The translations under genes were made by a program, and so were the position numbers. A stretch of 64,000 nt of DNA from Planctomycetaceae bacterium (lineage in GTDB: Bacteria; Planctomycetota; Planctomycetia; Pirellulales; Pirellulaceae): positions 19,105 through 83,104 of the forward strand of contig JAJTFC010000002.1 in assembly GCA_021298315.1 (NCBI GenBank), given 5' to 3'. Positions within the stretch are counted from its first letter, which is position 1. Each line of letters starts with the position of its first letter. The notes beneath the pieces are model-generated. The model was given only the letters and a program-made list of their open reading frames with translations. It made no database searches and was not told the DNA's origin. Below, in pieces: positions 8,788-17,643 of this stretch.

Positions 8788-11312
8788 GTAGTCAAGCGAC
8801 TGCATCGATATCCAATCAAGCGTCTTGGACCAGGGCCTTGCTTTGGAAAGAGGTTCGGCAAGTCATGCCGCTGATGCTGATGGTTCTCGGGATGGGGTTT
8901 GGGATTCTGTTGCTCATCCTCATTACGGCATCTTTCAGTTCCACCAAAGGTCTCCGTTATGACAATGGGTTTTGGTTTCTGTTTCTTTCGATGCCCATGA
9001 TGTACGCGACGGGTGTAGGGATCCTGCTGGTGGGCACCGAGAAGGAATCGCGTTCCATGCTGTGGATGCGAACTTTGCCCGTCGGTGCAAAGCATATCGC
9101 ATGGAATAAACTGGTTGTCGCATTGGTTAGCTTGGCCGTGGTATGGTTGATCGCTTTGACTGCCTGGGCGCTTTTCGCGACGGCACTTGGAGCTCCGTTG
9201 TCTGTCGTCGGAGCCTTTTTCAATTCGAGAAACGAAACCAATGGATGGTTGCTACCCGACTATTTGATGGTGTCTGTGTTTCTATGCTTGGCAGGTTTGG
9301 CTTTCGCATGGAGATTTGAGTCCCAGATTCTCTCCCTGGTATTGCTCATCCCGGCTGCTCTTGCGATATGGTTGCCATCCTATGGAATCAGCAAATGGCT
9401 CGATGGCAGGGGCTTTGGTTTAGCGCGTCAGAGTTTTCTCGATTCGGGTGTCTACTTGGTGGGGTTAACGATCGGCAGTATCGTTGCACTTGTTTATGGA
9501 TGGCGAGTCAGCCAAAAGGCGCTTTCAGCATTAGCTGCTCCATCGCAAGCCTCGGGTGCTGCGGTCTGGTCTCCTGCGATCTTCGGCCAAGCCACAGCAG
9601 GGGGGGCTCTATCCGAAGCACGATTAGCAGAGGCTTGGTCGCTCTGGCCGAGCGTCACACCACTTAGCGGAATGCTATGGCAGATGATCCGGCAAAATGG
9701 GATTTGGTGGTCCCTCATTGGATTGTTATCCCTGATCGTATTAGGAATCGGTTCGGGCTGCGACATCAAGGGCAGTACGGATCCGATCGACGAAGATTGG
9801 ATCCTCAAGGTTCTTTTTCCGCTCGGGTTCTTATCTGGATTGCTGGGGGTTCTTGCCTTTCAATCCGATGGAATTCAGCAGCGAGTCCGCTTCTACGCCG
9901 ATCGAGGGGTGTCTCCGACGCTGCTTTGGCTAACGCGTCATTGGATTCCGGTCACGATCGTGTTGGTATTGGCAATCGCCAGATACTTATCGCTTCGATT
10001 GGCACCTTGGATGAACTCTCCGTGGATCTTCATCGATACTGCGGCGGTCCTTGGCGTTTGTTTGGCAGCCTACATCGTCGGCCAATGGGTTTCGCAGTTC
10101 ATCAAGAGTCCAATTCTTTCGGCGATCGTATTGCCAGCGGTGCTTTTGACGAACCTCGCCTATTGCATCTTCACGGTCGTCGCGATGGAGGCACCTTGGT
10201 GGCTGCTGATTGCATCCTTCGCGATCACTGCATTCTCGACTTGGTGGATGATGAAGCCGTGGATGGAGCGGCGGATCGATTGGAAGTTCTACTTGCAACA
10301 TAGCCTATTCTCACTTGCAGCCATGTTGATTCCGCTGATTCCTGGGCTTTGGAAGATCTGGAATCTGCCCACGATGCCCTCGGATGTTCGTGCGAATCTT
10401 CAGCAACTTGCGATGAAAGCTCCATCGTCCCAACGCATGCAAAAGTATCTGAGCAGCAACTATCTGACTTCGATTGATAAAATCGACCAAGATGCTATTC
10501 CGTTGGTGCTTAGTCGCAACGAGGAAATTCGGGAGTACCAACAAGGTCAAGTGCTCGGACAAGTTGTGGATCCTGAGTACTTGCTAGCCAATGGCGATCC
10601 TACGGACTTGCTTAAGATTTATCTTGCACAGCTCGCGAGCCTTCAAAATAGCCTCATGAGCTCGCAAGTCGATTCCAAAATGGACATGGAGGTGTCGCTA
10701 CGCAAATACCGCGATGCGATGGCAGATCTCCCTAAAGTGGTTACGGGGTTGAGGGCGACGAGACGATTGCGTCTCTGTGATATTGCCGAGCAAATTGAGC
10801 TGTCGGCCTTGGGCCACTGCAAGCACTCCAAGGCGCGAGAGTGGATGGGAGATGAAGCGTACGAATCCGTGGCGAGACTCCTGGGTGACGATCAAGCCCG
10901 AGATGAGTCTAGACGGGTAGCGCTTGCGACGGCTTGGTGGGAACCTAAGCAAAACTTACATACGAATCGTCCTGATCTCTATTTTGGTCTAGATGGTTAT
11001 CCAACGCAGTATTTCGTTGGCATGGATCGAAGAAATCAATCGCCCTCGATACCATCGAGTATGGGAGTGCTCAGAGGTCGCGATTTGTATGTCGCAGACT
11101 TGTGGAGGCTCTTGGAGTTACCCACCGGTAGCCAGCAAGCCGCTGCTCATCGTGAGCTAATTGATTCGAGAAACGCTTATGCAAGTCACACTCCAGCCGA
11201 TGGGCGATTCATTGTGTTGAGTCATTACCCTTCTTTATCCCCCGCTGGAACGTGGCGAGGTGAGTGGGAAGTCCTGGCTAAAAAACTACTGACGGAGGTA
11301 AATGGCCAATGA
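8784..11312 (+). CDS. ABC-2 type transporter permease with large C-terminal domain
   Basis: This 842-residue membrane protein overlaps the ATPase gene by ATGA. The N-terminal half has about six hydrophobic segments (for example MPLMLMVLGMGFGILLLIL near residue 30) with GTEKESRSMLWMRTLPV, a stretch typical of ABC-2 permeases. A second membrane block spans roughly residues 300-530. The last 300 residues are hydrophilic and probably extracytoplasmic. The double set of membrane segments suggests that one polypeptide supplies both halves of the channel. The family is widespread in planctomycetes downstream of YtrA-like regulators; substrate unknown. Confidence 0.85.
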   Translation: MSSQATASISNQASWTRALLWKEVRQVMPLMLMVLGMGFGILLLILITASFSSTKGLRYDNGFWFLFLSMPMMYATGVGILLVGTEKESRSMLWMRTLPVGAKHIAWNKLVVALVSLAVVWLIALTAWALFATALGAPLSVVGAFFNSRNETNGWLLPDYLMVSVFLCLAGLAFAWRFESQILSLVLLIPAALAIWLPSYGISKWLDGRGFGLARQSFLDSGVYLVGLTIGSIVALVYGWRVSQKALSALAAPSQASGAAVWSPAIFGQATAGGALSEARLAEAWSLWPSVTPLSGMLWQMIRQNGIWWSLIGLLSLIVLGIGSGCDIKGSTDPIDEDWILKVLFPLGFLSGLLGVLAFQSDGIQQRVRFYADRGVSPTLLWLTRHWIPVTIVLVLAIARYLSLRLAPWMNSPWIFIDTAAVLGVCLAAYIVGQWVSQFIKSPILSAIVLPAVLLTNLAYCIFTVVAMEAPWWLLIASFAITAFSTWWMMKPWMERRIDWKFYLQHSLFSLAAMLIPLIPGLWKIWNLPTMPSDVRANLQQLAMKAPSSQRMQKYLSSNYLTSIDKIDQDAIPLVLSRNEEIREYQQGQVLGQVVDPEYLLANGDPTDLLKIYLAQLASLQNSLMSSQVDSKMDMEVSLRKYRDAMADLPKVVTGLRATRRLRLCDIAEQIELSALGHCKHSKAREWMGDEAYESVARLLGDDQARDESRRVALATAWWEPKQNLHTNRPDLYFGLDGYPTQYFVGMDRRNQSPSIPSSMGVLRGRDLYVADLWRLLELPTGSQQAAAHRELIDSRNAYASHTPADGRFIVLSHYPSLSPAGTWRGEWEVLAKKLLTEVNGQ

Positions 11313-12544
11313 GTAACACCCAAAAAAACGCGTTTCCCAAGTGGTTGATTGCAGCCATGGTTGCAAGCTGCCTTGCGGTCGTTGTTCTTGGATACCTTGC
11401 GAATCAATTGCTTGCTCGCGAAATCGCGATTCACCGTGAGCAGATGCGGCGGCTGCGTTTGGTAGAGACTCGGTTGGGGCTACCGCCGAATCCGACCGGC
11501 CAACCAAGTCAGGTCATCGAAGCAAGCACCAATAATTCCGATGCGATCCGCAGATGGGAAGGAGTCCTAGCACAGATCAAGGATCCTTACATTGCGGCCC
11601 AGCAAACGGTACTCGCCGAGGAAATGCCACAGGTACTCCATGCCGCATCCGCAGAAGCCGATATTGTGCAGGAGGGGAGTTTTGATGCGAATGTCGTTTG
11701 GTTTCAATTTCCGGTGGGTTTAGCTCGATTTACCCTGGCCAATCGGCCACTTTTAGACGCGACTTACGATTTGGTTTCCCAGCCCTTCGACGATGCTTGG
11801 TTGGTTTCAAGAATTGGGTATGAGGATTTGTATCGACTTCGCCAATTGGTCTTATGGGACATTGCCAATTGCGTAGCATCCAAAGACAAAGAGCGATTTG
11901 TCAAGGCGTTGGAGGGTTACCATCGATTAACCAACCACTTTGGAAATCCCAATCGTGGCAACGAACTCTACACCTTGGAATGTTTATTGCATCGAGGTCT
12001 AGACGAAAAACTCATCGATGCAAAGATCGTTACGGAGTCCCTTGAGCGTGTAGCGAAAAACACGGCCATGGCAAGCAGTTTCATCGATTCCGTTAGTGGC
12101 GATCTTGACCTTCGAAGAGCGAACCTGTTCTCAGTTTTCAGCAACCAGTTTGGTGGTGGTCGGGCATTTCCAAGCATCATGGAAGCGGCCTTTGAAGAGT
12201 ATTTGTACCGAAATAACTTCGGGGCTAATTTTGTCGTCGATCGGCAAAATGATCTTGGGGGTGCGCTGAGATATTTTACGCTCGCAGTGCGGGTGGCATT
12301 GCTCCAAGCAATCCAAGAGCAAGGGGGGCAGATCCAGGTGCCGAAGGACTTGCTCTCTCGATTGCAGATGCCTGCGGAGATTCAAGGAGTGATCGTTGCG
12401 AAACTCAATGGAGACCCATTGTCCACGCTATTCGAGTATGAGCAAAAGGAGCCGGGCACTGGAGTCCTGAAATTCAAGCTGCCGATCGATATAAGTTCTG
12501 GCCCTTTCCCGATTCGAACCACGTATAAAATCCAAGCGGATTGA
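11309..12544 (+). CDS. Membrane-anchored protein of unknown function, ABC operon
   Basis: This 411-residue protein has one N-terminal transmembrane helix (LIAAMVASCLAVVVLGYLA) and a long extracytoplasmic region. The start overlaps the permease stop by 4 nt (ATGA). I recognise no enzyme motif. Its position as last gene of the GntR/ABC operon and its topology suggest an accessory or sensory subunit of the transporter. A repeat cluster follows the stop. Confidence 0.75.
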   Translation: MSNTQKNAFPKWLIAAMVASCLAVVVLGYLANQLLAREIAIHREQMRRLRLVETRLGLPPNPTGQPSQVIEASTNNSDAIRRWEGVLAQIKDPYIAAQQTVLAEEMPQVLHAASAEADIVQEGSFDANVVWFQFPVGLARFTLANRPLLDATYDLVSQPFDDAWLVSRIGYEDLYRLRQLVLWDIANCVASKDKERFVKALEGYHRLTNHFGNPNRGNELYTLECLLHRGLDEKLIDAKIVTESLERVAKNTAMASSFIDSVSGDLDLRRANLFSVFSNQFGGGRAFPSIMEAAFEEYLYRNNFGANFVVDRQNDLGGALRYFTLAVRVALLQAIQEQGGQIQVPKDLLSRLQMPAEIQGVIVAKLNGDPLSTLFEYEQKEPGTGVLKFKLPIDISSGPFPIRTTYKIQAD

Positions 12545-12566
12545 TCAGACGGATCGGACGGGCATA

Positions 12567-12803
12567 CCTGGGGCGTTGCCCCAGGCTATGATGAGTATCG
12601 CCTTTGGCGAAAAGACCGACGTGCGCAATTGGACGATGAACGTAATGATTGGTCTATTTGGCCAACGGCCATATTCAACATAGCCAGGGGCATCGCCCCT
12701 GGTGCGTTGCCCTGGGCTATCCCATGAAGCCCCTTCGGGGCTGATCAGACAGTTTTTGCTAGCAAAAACTAGATCAGCAAAAAATTGGAAAACTCTTTTC
12801 CAA
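12567..12803. repeat. Cluster of REP-like palindromes
   Basis: Five hairpins lie in 240 bases without a convincing gene. They are CCTGGGGC/GCCCCAGG (12567-12585), CCAGGGGC/GCCCCTGG (12684-12702), AGCCCC/GGGGCT (12728-12742), the perfect 20-bp palindrome at 12751-12770 and TTGGAAAA/TTTTCCAA (12785-12803). The first two match the CCTGGGGCGTTGCCCCAGG type common in planctomycete intergenic DNA. They may serve as terminators for the ABC operon or as repeats moved by REP-associated transposases. Confidence 0.75.
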
Positions 12804-12904
12804 ATGCTTGGACCTCGACGCTCGCTTCGCTAAACTACCGACCGGGTTGGAGCCCAACACTGTCCCCCTGTTTCACTATCGCGTCTCTACACGGAGGTAA
12901 TCCC

Positions 12905-13168
12905 ATGACCCGTATCCCTATTAGCCAAGCCGAAGAGAAAGCTCGACAACTGCAAGAGAACCTCGATCTAAGCACGGCCGAAATCGGCCTCCAAGTCCGT
13001 ACGACCAACTGCTTGGAAGAAAAAGGTATCTTCACTGTCCGCCAATTGCTCCAAGCGAGCCCAGAAACCCTCCTGAGCATCGCAAATTTCGGCGATAAAA
13101 CCCTTGAAGAAGTTTACCTTGCCCTGGAAAAATACGGCTACTACCGACCTTGGCGCAAACCTCGCTAA
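12905..13168 (+). CDS. Free-standing RNA polymerase alpha C-terminal-domain-like protein
   Basis: This small protein of 87 residues is almost wholly an RNA polymerase alpha-CTD fold. Residues 28-75 align with the Escherichia coli domain: GLQVRTTNCLEEKGI matches the first DNA-contact helix (R32 and N35 equal R265 and N268) and NFGDKTLEEV matches the second (G63 and K65 equal G296 and K298). There is no N-terminal dimerisation domain, so it cannot be a core alpha subunit. The start at ATG 12905 has GGAGGT seven bases upstream. It could bind AT-rich UP elements or contact activators and so modulate transcription; that role is inference. The next gene starts 7 nt downstream. Confidence 0.85.
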   Translation: MTRIPISQAEEKARQLQENLDLSTAEIGLQVRTTNCLEEKGIFTVRQLLQASPETLLSIANFGDKTLEEVYLALEKYGYYRPWRKPR

Positions 13169-13175
13169 TCCTACG

Positions 13176-15035
13176 GTGACCCCTAAGTCCTACGTATGGC
13201 TCGCCAATCTCTGCTTGCTCGTGGCACTTGCCTGTAGTCTGACAACTTTGCAGTCTACAGTTCTCGGGCAAGCAGACGATCAACTAGTCCAAGCCTTGTT
13301 GTCGAAACTTCGCTCGATCGAAAAATTCGAATCGAGCACTACCGAGCCTAACAGACCTTCTCTGCAAGCTGATTCATCGCTGGCTGATCTCCCATCACCC
13401 CAGCGCCTCGCGGAACTCCTGGAACTCGTTCTTCAGCCTACCCCCCCGACTTCAAATCGCTTCTTTATCGCGGACACTTCCTCTCGAAGCCAACTCAGAC
13501 GCGAGCGACTTCGATCTGCCCTCCAGTCCGCAGGACTACTCGGCGATCTTGAGTCAATCATCGAAAGTCAAGCTTCTAGTCCATCAAGTATCGAGGCCAC
13601 TCCCAACGCACAACTGCTTGATCGCAACCAGGCCCTGCTAACGATCCTCAATACCGATGAGAAGAACGTTCGCAATTCCAATCCAAACGCCGAAGATACC
13701 ATTGAAGTAAAACGTTCCGCAGCAAACTTTCCATTGCTAGGCTGGGGGCCCGGAACTTATCAATCCGCACGCAGTACCCATTTTGCGATCGCTTCACAAG
13801 CAGGCGAAAAAGTAACCGCCGAAGTGGCTCAAGCATGCGAAGTGATTTTCAGCATCTGGCAGTCGCTTTTCGCGGAAAGATTTGCATTTCCCGCTCAGCA
13901 GACCCAAGCCTTCCGAGTGGTTCTGCTTCGCAACAAAGAGGCCTATGTGCGCGCCCTGAAAGCCATCGAACCTCGTATCTCGATTTCGACTGGCTACTAC
14001 AGCCCTGAACATCGGATGGCTTTCTTTTACTGGGATGGACCGAAATCCTTCCCGACCCTCGTTCACGAACTGACCCATCAATTTTTTGATGCAACATCGA
14101 CCGAAGACTCCCGATTCGACGCCGACTCCGACCCAGGAGCTTGGGCTCTCGAAGCCGTCGCGCTTTACATGGAGTCTTGGTCCGAGGAATACGTCGGAGG
14201 TCTTAGAGTCATCGAAATCGGCGGATGGGATGCGCCTCGAGTTCAAGCGGGACGATTTCGCCGCTTGCGAGATCAGTACTGGATCCCATGGGATGAATTT
14301 TCAAAAGCCGATGGAAGGAAGCTCAGGGCCGACCCCGATGTTGCCGCTTGGTATTCCCAAGCTTGTGGTCTTGCCCACTTTTGGCTCGATTCGGATTCTG
14401 CATCGCGAGAAAAGTTTTTGACCTATTTGCAGAGTGTCTACCGGGGTGATGGTACTAGTGCCGCAAATGCCCTTGCTGATGATGATACGCTGCGGACCGC
14501 GTACGATCAGTACCTGCTTACTGGTAGCAACCCACCAATCGATCCGAACGAAAATTACAGAAAGCGGCCAGGTTTCTTGCGCCGTAATGAAATCGTACTA
14601 ACCCGTTCTGCGATCCAAAGCCGTGCTCTCCTGAGTTGGCCGCTAGGCCTAAGGAAACTTGCATGGCTCGATCTTGGATTCACCCAAGTCGACGATTCAC
14701 TCTTTACACAGGCCGGCGAGAATCCCTGGGAGATCCAACGATTGAATGTCGAGTCGACGAAAATCACCGATGCATCGATGCAGGCCATCGCCTCGATGAA
14801 GAACCTTACCGAACTCGATTTGAGTGGCTGCAGAGTGACCGATGCAGGTCTTGAGGCATTGGCCAAGCATCCGAGTTTGAAGCAACTTTGGCTGACCAAC
14901 ACCGACGTCACCGACCGTTCGGTAGAAGTCCTTGCATCGATCCCCAAGCTCGAACGAATCGAAGCCAGCGGATCGCTTTCGGTCGAGGGCTATCAGGATC
15001 TAGTCAAGAAAAAGCCTCGGCTGCGTAAGCCTTGA
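13176..15035 (+). CDS. Exported DUF1570-like gluzincin with C-terminal leucine-rich repeats
   Basis: I place the start at GTG 13176, which gives a clean signal peptide (MTPKSYVWLANLCLLVALAC, cleavage after VLGQA). Residues about 200-450 form a DUF1570-like zinc peptidase domain with LVHELTHQFFD (H297 and H301 as metal ligands) and the downstream acidic WALEAVALYMESW. The last 130 residues are leucine-rich repeats of the cysteine-containing type (LTELDLSGCRVTDAGLEALA, LKQLWLTNTDVTDRS). An extracytoplasmic protease or binding protein is likely; the substrate is unknown. It follows the alpha-CTD-like gene by 7 nt and may be co-transcribed. A TTG at 13104 would overlap the upstream gene and lose the signal peptide. 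Confidence 0.82.
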   Translation: MTPKSYVWLANLCLLVALACSLTTLQSTVLGQADDQLVQALLSKLRSIEKFESSTTEPNRPSLQADSSLADLPSPQRLAELLELVLQPTPPTSNRFFIADTSSRSQLRRERLRSALQSAGLLGDLESIIESQASSPSSIEATPNAQLLDRNQALLTILNTDEKNVRNSNPNAEDTIEVKRSAANFPLLGWGPGTYQSARSTHFAIASQAGEKVTAEVAQACEVIFSIWQSLFAERFAFPAQQTQAFRVVLLRNKEAYVRALKAIEPRISISTGYYSPEHRMAFFYWDGPKSFPTLVHELTHQFFDATSTEDSRFDADSDPGAWALEAVALYMESWSEEYVGGLRVIEIGGWDAPRVQAGRFRRLRDQYWIPWDEFSKADGRKLRADPDVAAWYSQACGLAHFWLDSDSASREKFLTYLQSVYRGDGTSAANALADDDTLRTAYDQYLLTGSNPPIDPNENYRKRPGFLRRNEIVLTRSAIQSRALLSWPLGLRKLAWLDLGFTQVDDSLFTQAGENPWEIQRLNVESTKITDASMQAIASMKNLTELDLSGCRVTDAGLEALAKHPSLKQLWLTNTDVTDRSVEVLASIPKLERIEASGSLSVEGYQDLVKKKPRLRKP

Positions 15036-15050
15036 TCCGATCGAGGAAGT

Positions 15051-15911
15051 CTATTTTTTGAGTTCCATGCACTCGGCGATCTCGATAGCAATCGCTTGAA
15101 GATTCTCGGGGTTCTTGGGCGCTGTCCCAAAGGCATGAGCATCGTAGGCTTCCTCGGCATTGCGAATCGGTGTGGAATTGACGGTCGACCAAGCCATATC
15201 GTAGACCGAATAGGAGACAACGAGTCCCTTGGTCACCGCATTGACTTCACGCTGTAGATCGTACGCCGTAAAGGCGCTGTTGACGAAGCACGAAGCATTG
15301 ATCAGCCAGTCCTTGTACTGCTTGTTTTTCGCGATCTTCGGGCCATAAACCTTTTCGAGTGCCTCAGCCGCACTTCTGACAGAGACCATGATCCGATCGA
15401 TAATGGTTCGAACCGGATGGCTGAAGGCGACTTCGGCAAAGCTCGAAGGAGAAAGGTAGACGTTGACGGCTGCCCCAACGGCACCGCAGTTGGTATGTCC
15501 AAGAACGATCACGCTCTGGAGCGACTCACGCAGGGCCGTTGCGGCATAGTCGATGCTCCCGATGCATTCGAGTCCGAGCACATTACCCGCGACGCGTACG
15601 ACGAATAAATCATTCGATGAGCAGTCGAAGATATGCTCGATCGGGACGCGTGCATCGGCACATCCGAGCACTGCTGCATAAGGAGAGTGCATTTGAGCTA
15701 GCCCACCGACGACTGGTATTCCCAACTGCACTGGAGTGATCGGCATGATCATCGAATCGACCTTTTTGCCATCTTGGACTTCTTGAAGGTGATTGACCAT
15801 CGAGTAGAAACGGCAATTGCCTTGATGAAGTGTTTTCAAGGCCTCCTTGTTGCTCTTGGGTCGCTTGAGCTCTAGAGGTGCATACGGGTCAAAACGGTAG
15901 ATGATATCCAT
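15051..15911 (-). CDS. Beta-class carbonic anhydrase
   Basis: This 286-residue protein is a beta-carbonic anhydrase. The zinc ligands are C84 in LGCADARV (with D86 and R88 as the conserved Asp-Arg dyad), H139 and C142 in LGHTNCGAVGAA. It interconverts CO2 and bicarbonate in the cytoplasm. It is longer than the usual 200-220 residues because of an N-terminal extension and inserts. The start lies 5 nt after the stop of the bestrophin gene on the same strand, so the two are almost certainly co-translated. This coupling suggests that the enzyme consumes or supplies the bicarbonate moved by the channel. Confidence 0.95.
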   Translation of the reverse strand: MDIIYRFDPYAPLELKRPKSNKEALKTLHQGNCRFYSMVNHLQEVQDGKKVDSMIMPITPVQLGIPVVGGLAQMHSPYAAVLGCADARVPIEHIFDCSSNDLFVVRVAGNVLGLECIGSIDYAATALRESLQSVIVLGHTNCGAVGAAVNVYLSPSSFAEVAFSHPVRTIIDRIMVSVRSAAEALEKVYGPKIAKNKQYKDWLINASCFVNSAFTAYDLQREVNAVTKGLVVSYSVYDMAWSTVNSTPIRNAEEAYDAHAFGTAPKNPENLQAIAIEIAECMELKK

Positions 15912-15916
15912 GTTGC

Positions 15917-16819
15917 TTATTCCTGGTTTTCTTGGGAGAGTTCGCCTAAGTCTCTTCGGCTATTATAAAAGATCTCTTCGACGGAGTTTGCGATGGTTGC
16001 GGACATGCCTTCGAGATCCAAGTCGTCTTCGTCAAATCCGAAAGGCTCGTCGACATGCTCGGCAACGACTTCCATCCCTACCATGAAGTAGGAGATGACA
16101 ATCGTCAATGGGAGCGTCCACCATTTGAAGTCTTGGACAAGCCCCCAGGGCAATGTGAAAAGGAAAAGGAAAATACATTGTCTGGCGAATATCCTGTATG
16201 AGCGAACCATCGGCGTTTTTGCGATTCGTTCGCAAGCTCCGCAGATATCCATCAGCTTGGAAGCTTCGCAATCGAAGACTCGCAAAAGCCCTCGATCCAT
16301 AGGTTTGTTAACCAGGCGATTATTGATCCAACGGTAGATGTCTTGGGAAATCGCTAGCGGCACATGCGTTGGGACTGCGCCTTGGAATGCAGGTCCTGAG
16401 TATTTCTGTTTGCGAAGATGGTCGGTCAGAGCCTTGGGGAACTCCGACAGATGCCTTGAAAGGAATCGACGTTCCTCTGGGCTCAAATCAGGGAAAAACT
16501 CCTGAATCTTGATCGCTAGGTTTCGCGAGCAATTGATCAAACTACCCCAGAGCGTACGGGCTTCCCACCAACGCGCGTAAGCCGCATTGGTTCGAAACAC
16601 CAACAGCCATCCGAGCACCAGGGACAGAGCAGCATGCAGATCCGACGGTGTGTCGCCAACATCGGCGTACGTGGTATACTCTTTGAGGATTGGGAATAGC
16701 GAATAGAGCCCCATCGCAAGAGCGACCGAGCCGATCGTCATGAGTGTCCGTGACTTGAAAAGCGGGTAAAGCGTGTCCTGGATTGGCATATCTCGCAAAA
16801 GATACTTTAATAAGTCCAA
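15917..16819 (-). CDS. Bestrophin family anion channel
   Basis: This 300-residue membrane protein belongs to the bestrophin/UPF0187 family. Visible features are the first membrane helix (TLMTIGSVALAMGLYSLFPI), the conserved LHAALSLVLGWLLVFRTNAAYARWWEAR region forming the pore neck, and the C-terminal DPFGFD-like VDEPFGFDEDDLDLE. Bacterial members form pentameric channels; several eukaryotic bestrophins conduct bicarbonate. TTG 16819 is the longest start; ATG 16789 gives a 290-residue form and is equally possible. It precedes carbonic anhydrase by 5 nt and diverges from the SDR gene. Confidence 0.9.
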   Translation of the reverse strand: MDLLKYLLRDMPIQDTLYPLFKSRTLMTIGSVALAMGLYSLFPILKEYTTYADVGDTPSDLHAALSLVLGWLLVFRTNAAYARWWEARTLWGSLINCSRNLAIKIQEFFPDLSPEERRFLSRHLSEFPKALTDHLRKQKYSGPAFQGAVPTHVPLAISQDIYRWINNRLVNKPMDRGLLRVFDCEASKLMDICGACERIAKTPMVRSYRIFARQCIFLFLFTLPWGLVQDFKWWTLPLTIVISYFMVGMEVVAEHVDEPFGFDEDDLDLEGMSATIANSVEEIFYNSRRDLGELSQENQE

Positions 16820-16855
16820 ATCTTCCAGGCCCCATTTTTATATCGAGTCCGTTCC

Positions 16856-17611
16856 ATGCGATTTTCGCAAAGAGTTGTCATTGTCACCGGTGGAGCCAAG
16901 GGTATCGGTGAAGGTTGTTCGAGGGTCTTTGCCCAAGAAGGGGGGCTCGTGGCGATCCTCGATCGGGACTTGGCCGCCGCAGAGCGAACCGCCGCAAGTC
17001 TTGGGGAAAACCACCTAGCGATCGCCTGCGATGTCTCGGACGAAAAGCAAATCGCTTCAAGCGTCGATGCTGTTGTCCAGCGGTACGGTCGAATCGATTG
17101 CTTGATCAACAACGCCGGAATCCATCCGCCCGATACCCCGATCCATAAAATGACGCCCGAAGAGGCCTTAAGCGTCATCCGCGTCAATTTTTTAAGCACT
17201 TATTCGATGTGCTACTACGCACTGGAGCATTTGAAAAAAACCAAAGGGACAATCATCAATGTTAGCTCGATGACAGCCGCATTGGGGCAACGCAACTCGA
17301 CGGCTTATGCGGCCAGCAAAGGTGCTCAGCTATCCTTCACGAAGTCTTTAGCACTCGAGTGCGCCGATTATGGTGTTCGGGTCAATGCGATCCTTCCGAG
17401 CAACGTCGATACACCGCTGATGCGCCAGTGGGCATCAAGTTTATCGGATCCTGAAGCTGCCTTGCAACGCATCGCCGCTTTGCAACCCATCGGTCGTATG
17501 GCTGATGTCCAGGAGATGGGTCGCGTGTGCTTGTTCCTTGCCACCGAGGATAGCAGTTTCATCACCGGCCAAGGGCTCCATGTCGATGGTGGTGCTAGCC
17601 TCGACTACTAG
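16856..17611 (+). CDS. SDR family NAD(P)-dependent oxidoreductase
   Basis: This 251-residue classical short-chain dehydrogenase has cofactor motif TGGAKGIGEG near residue 12, CLINNAGIHPP near residue 85, catalytic serine in INVSSMTAA and YAASK with the catalytic tyrosine and lysine. The C-terminal FITGQGLHVDGGASLDY is typical of FabG-like and glucose-dehydrogenase-like members. It oxidises or reduces an alcohol/ketone; substrate is not deducible. A GMC oxidoreductase gene follows 32 nt downstream on the same strand, so both may process the same sugar or alcohol. Confidence 0.93.
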   Translation: MRFSQRVVIVTGGAKGIGEGCSRVFAQEGGLVAILDRDLAAAERTAASLGENHLAIACDVSDEKQIASSVDAVVQRYGRIDCLINNAGIHPPDTPIHKMTPEEALSVIRVNFLSTYSMCYYALEHLKKTKGTIINVSSMTAALGQRNSTAYAASKGAQLSFTKSLALECADYGVRVNAILPSNVDTPLMRQWASSLSDPEAALQRIAALQPIGRMADVQEMGRVCLFLATEDSSFITGQGLHVDGGASLDY

Positions 17612-17643
17612 GCCTTGCATACTAGCCCTTGCAAATCGAATCC

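Noticed and set aside
9677..10303. A 208-codon frame within the ABC-2 permease gene
   Set aside because: It lies in another frame of a gene with coherent membrane segments and tight overlaps at both ends.
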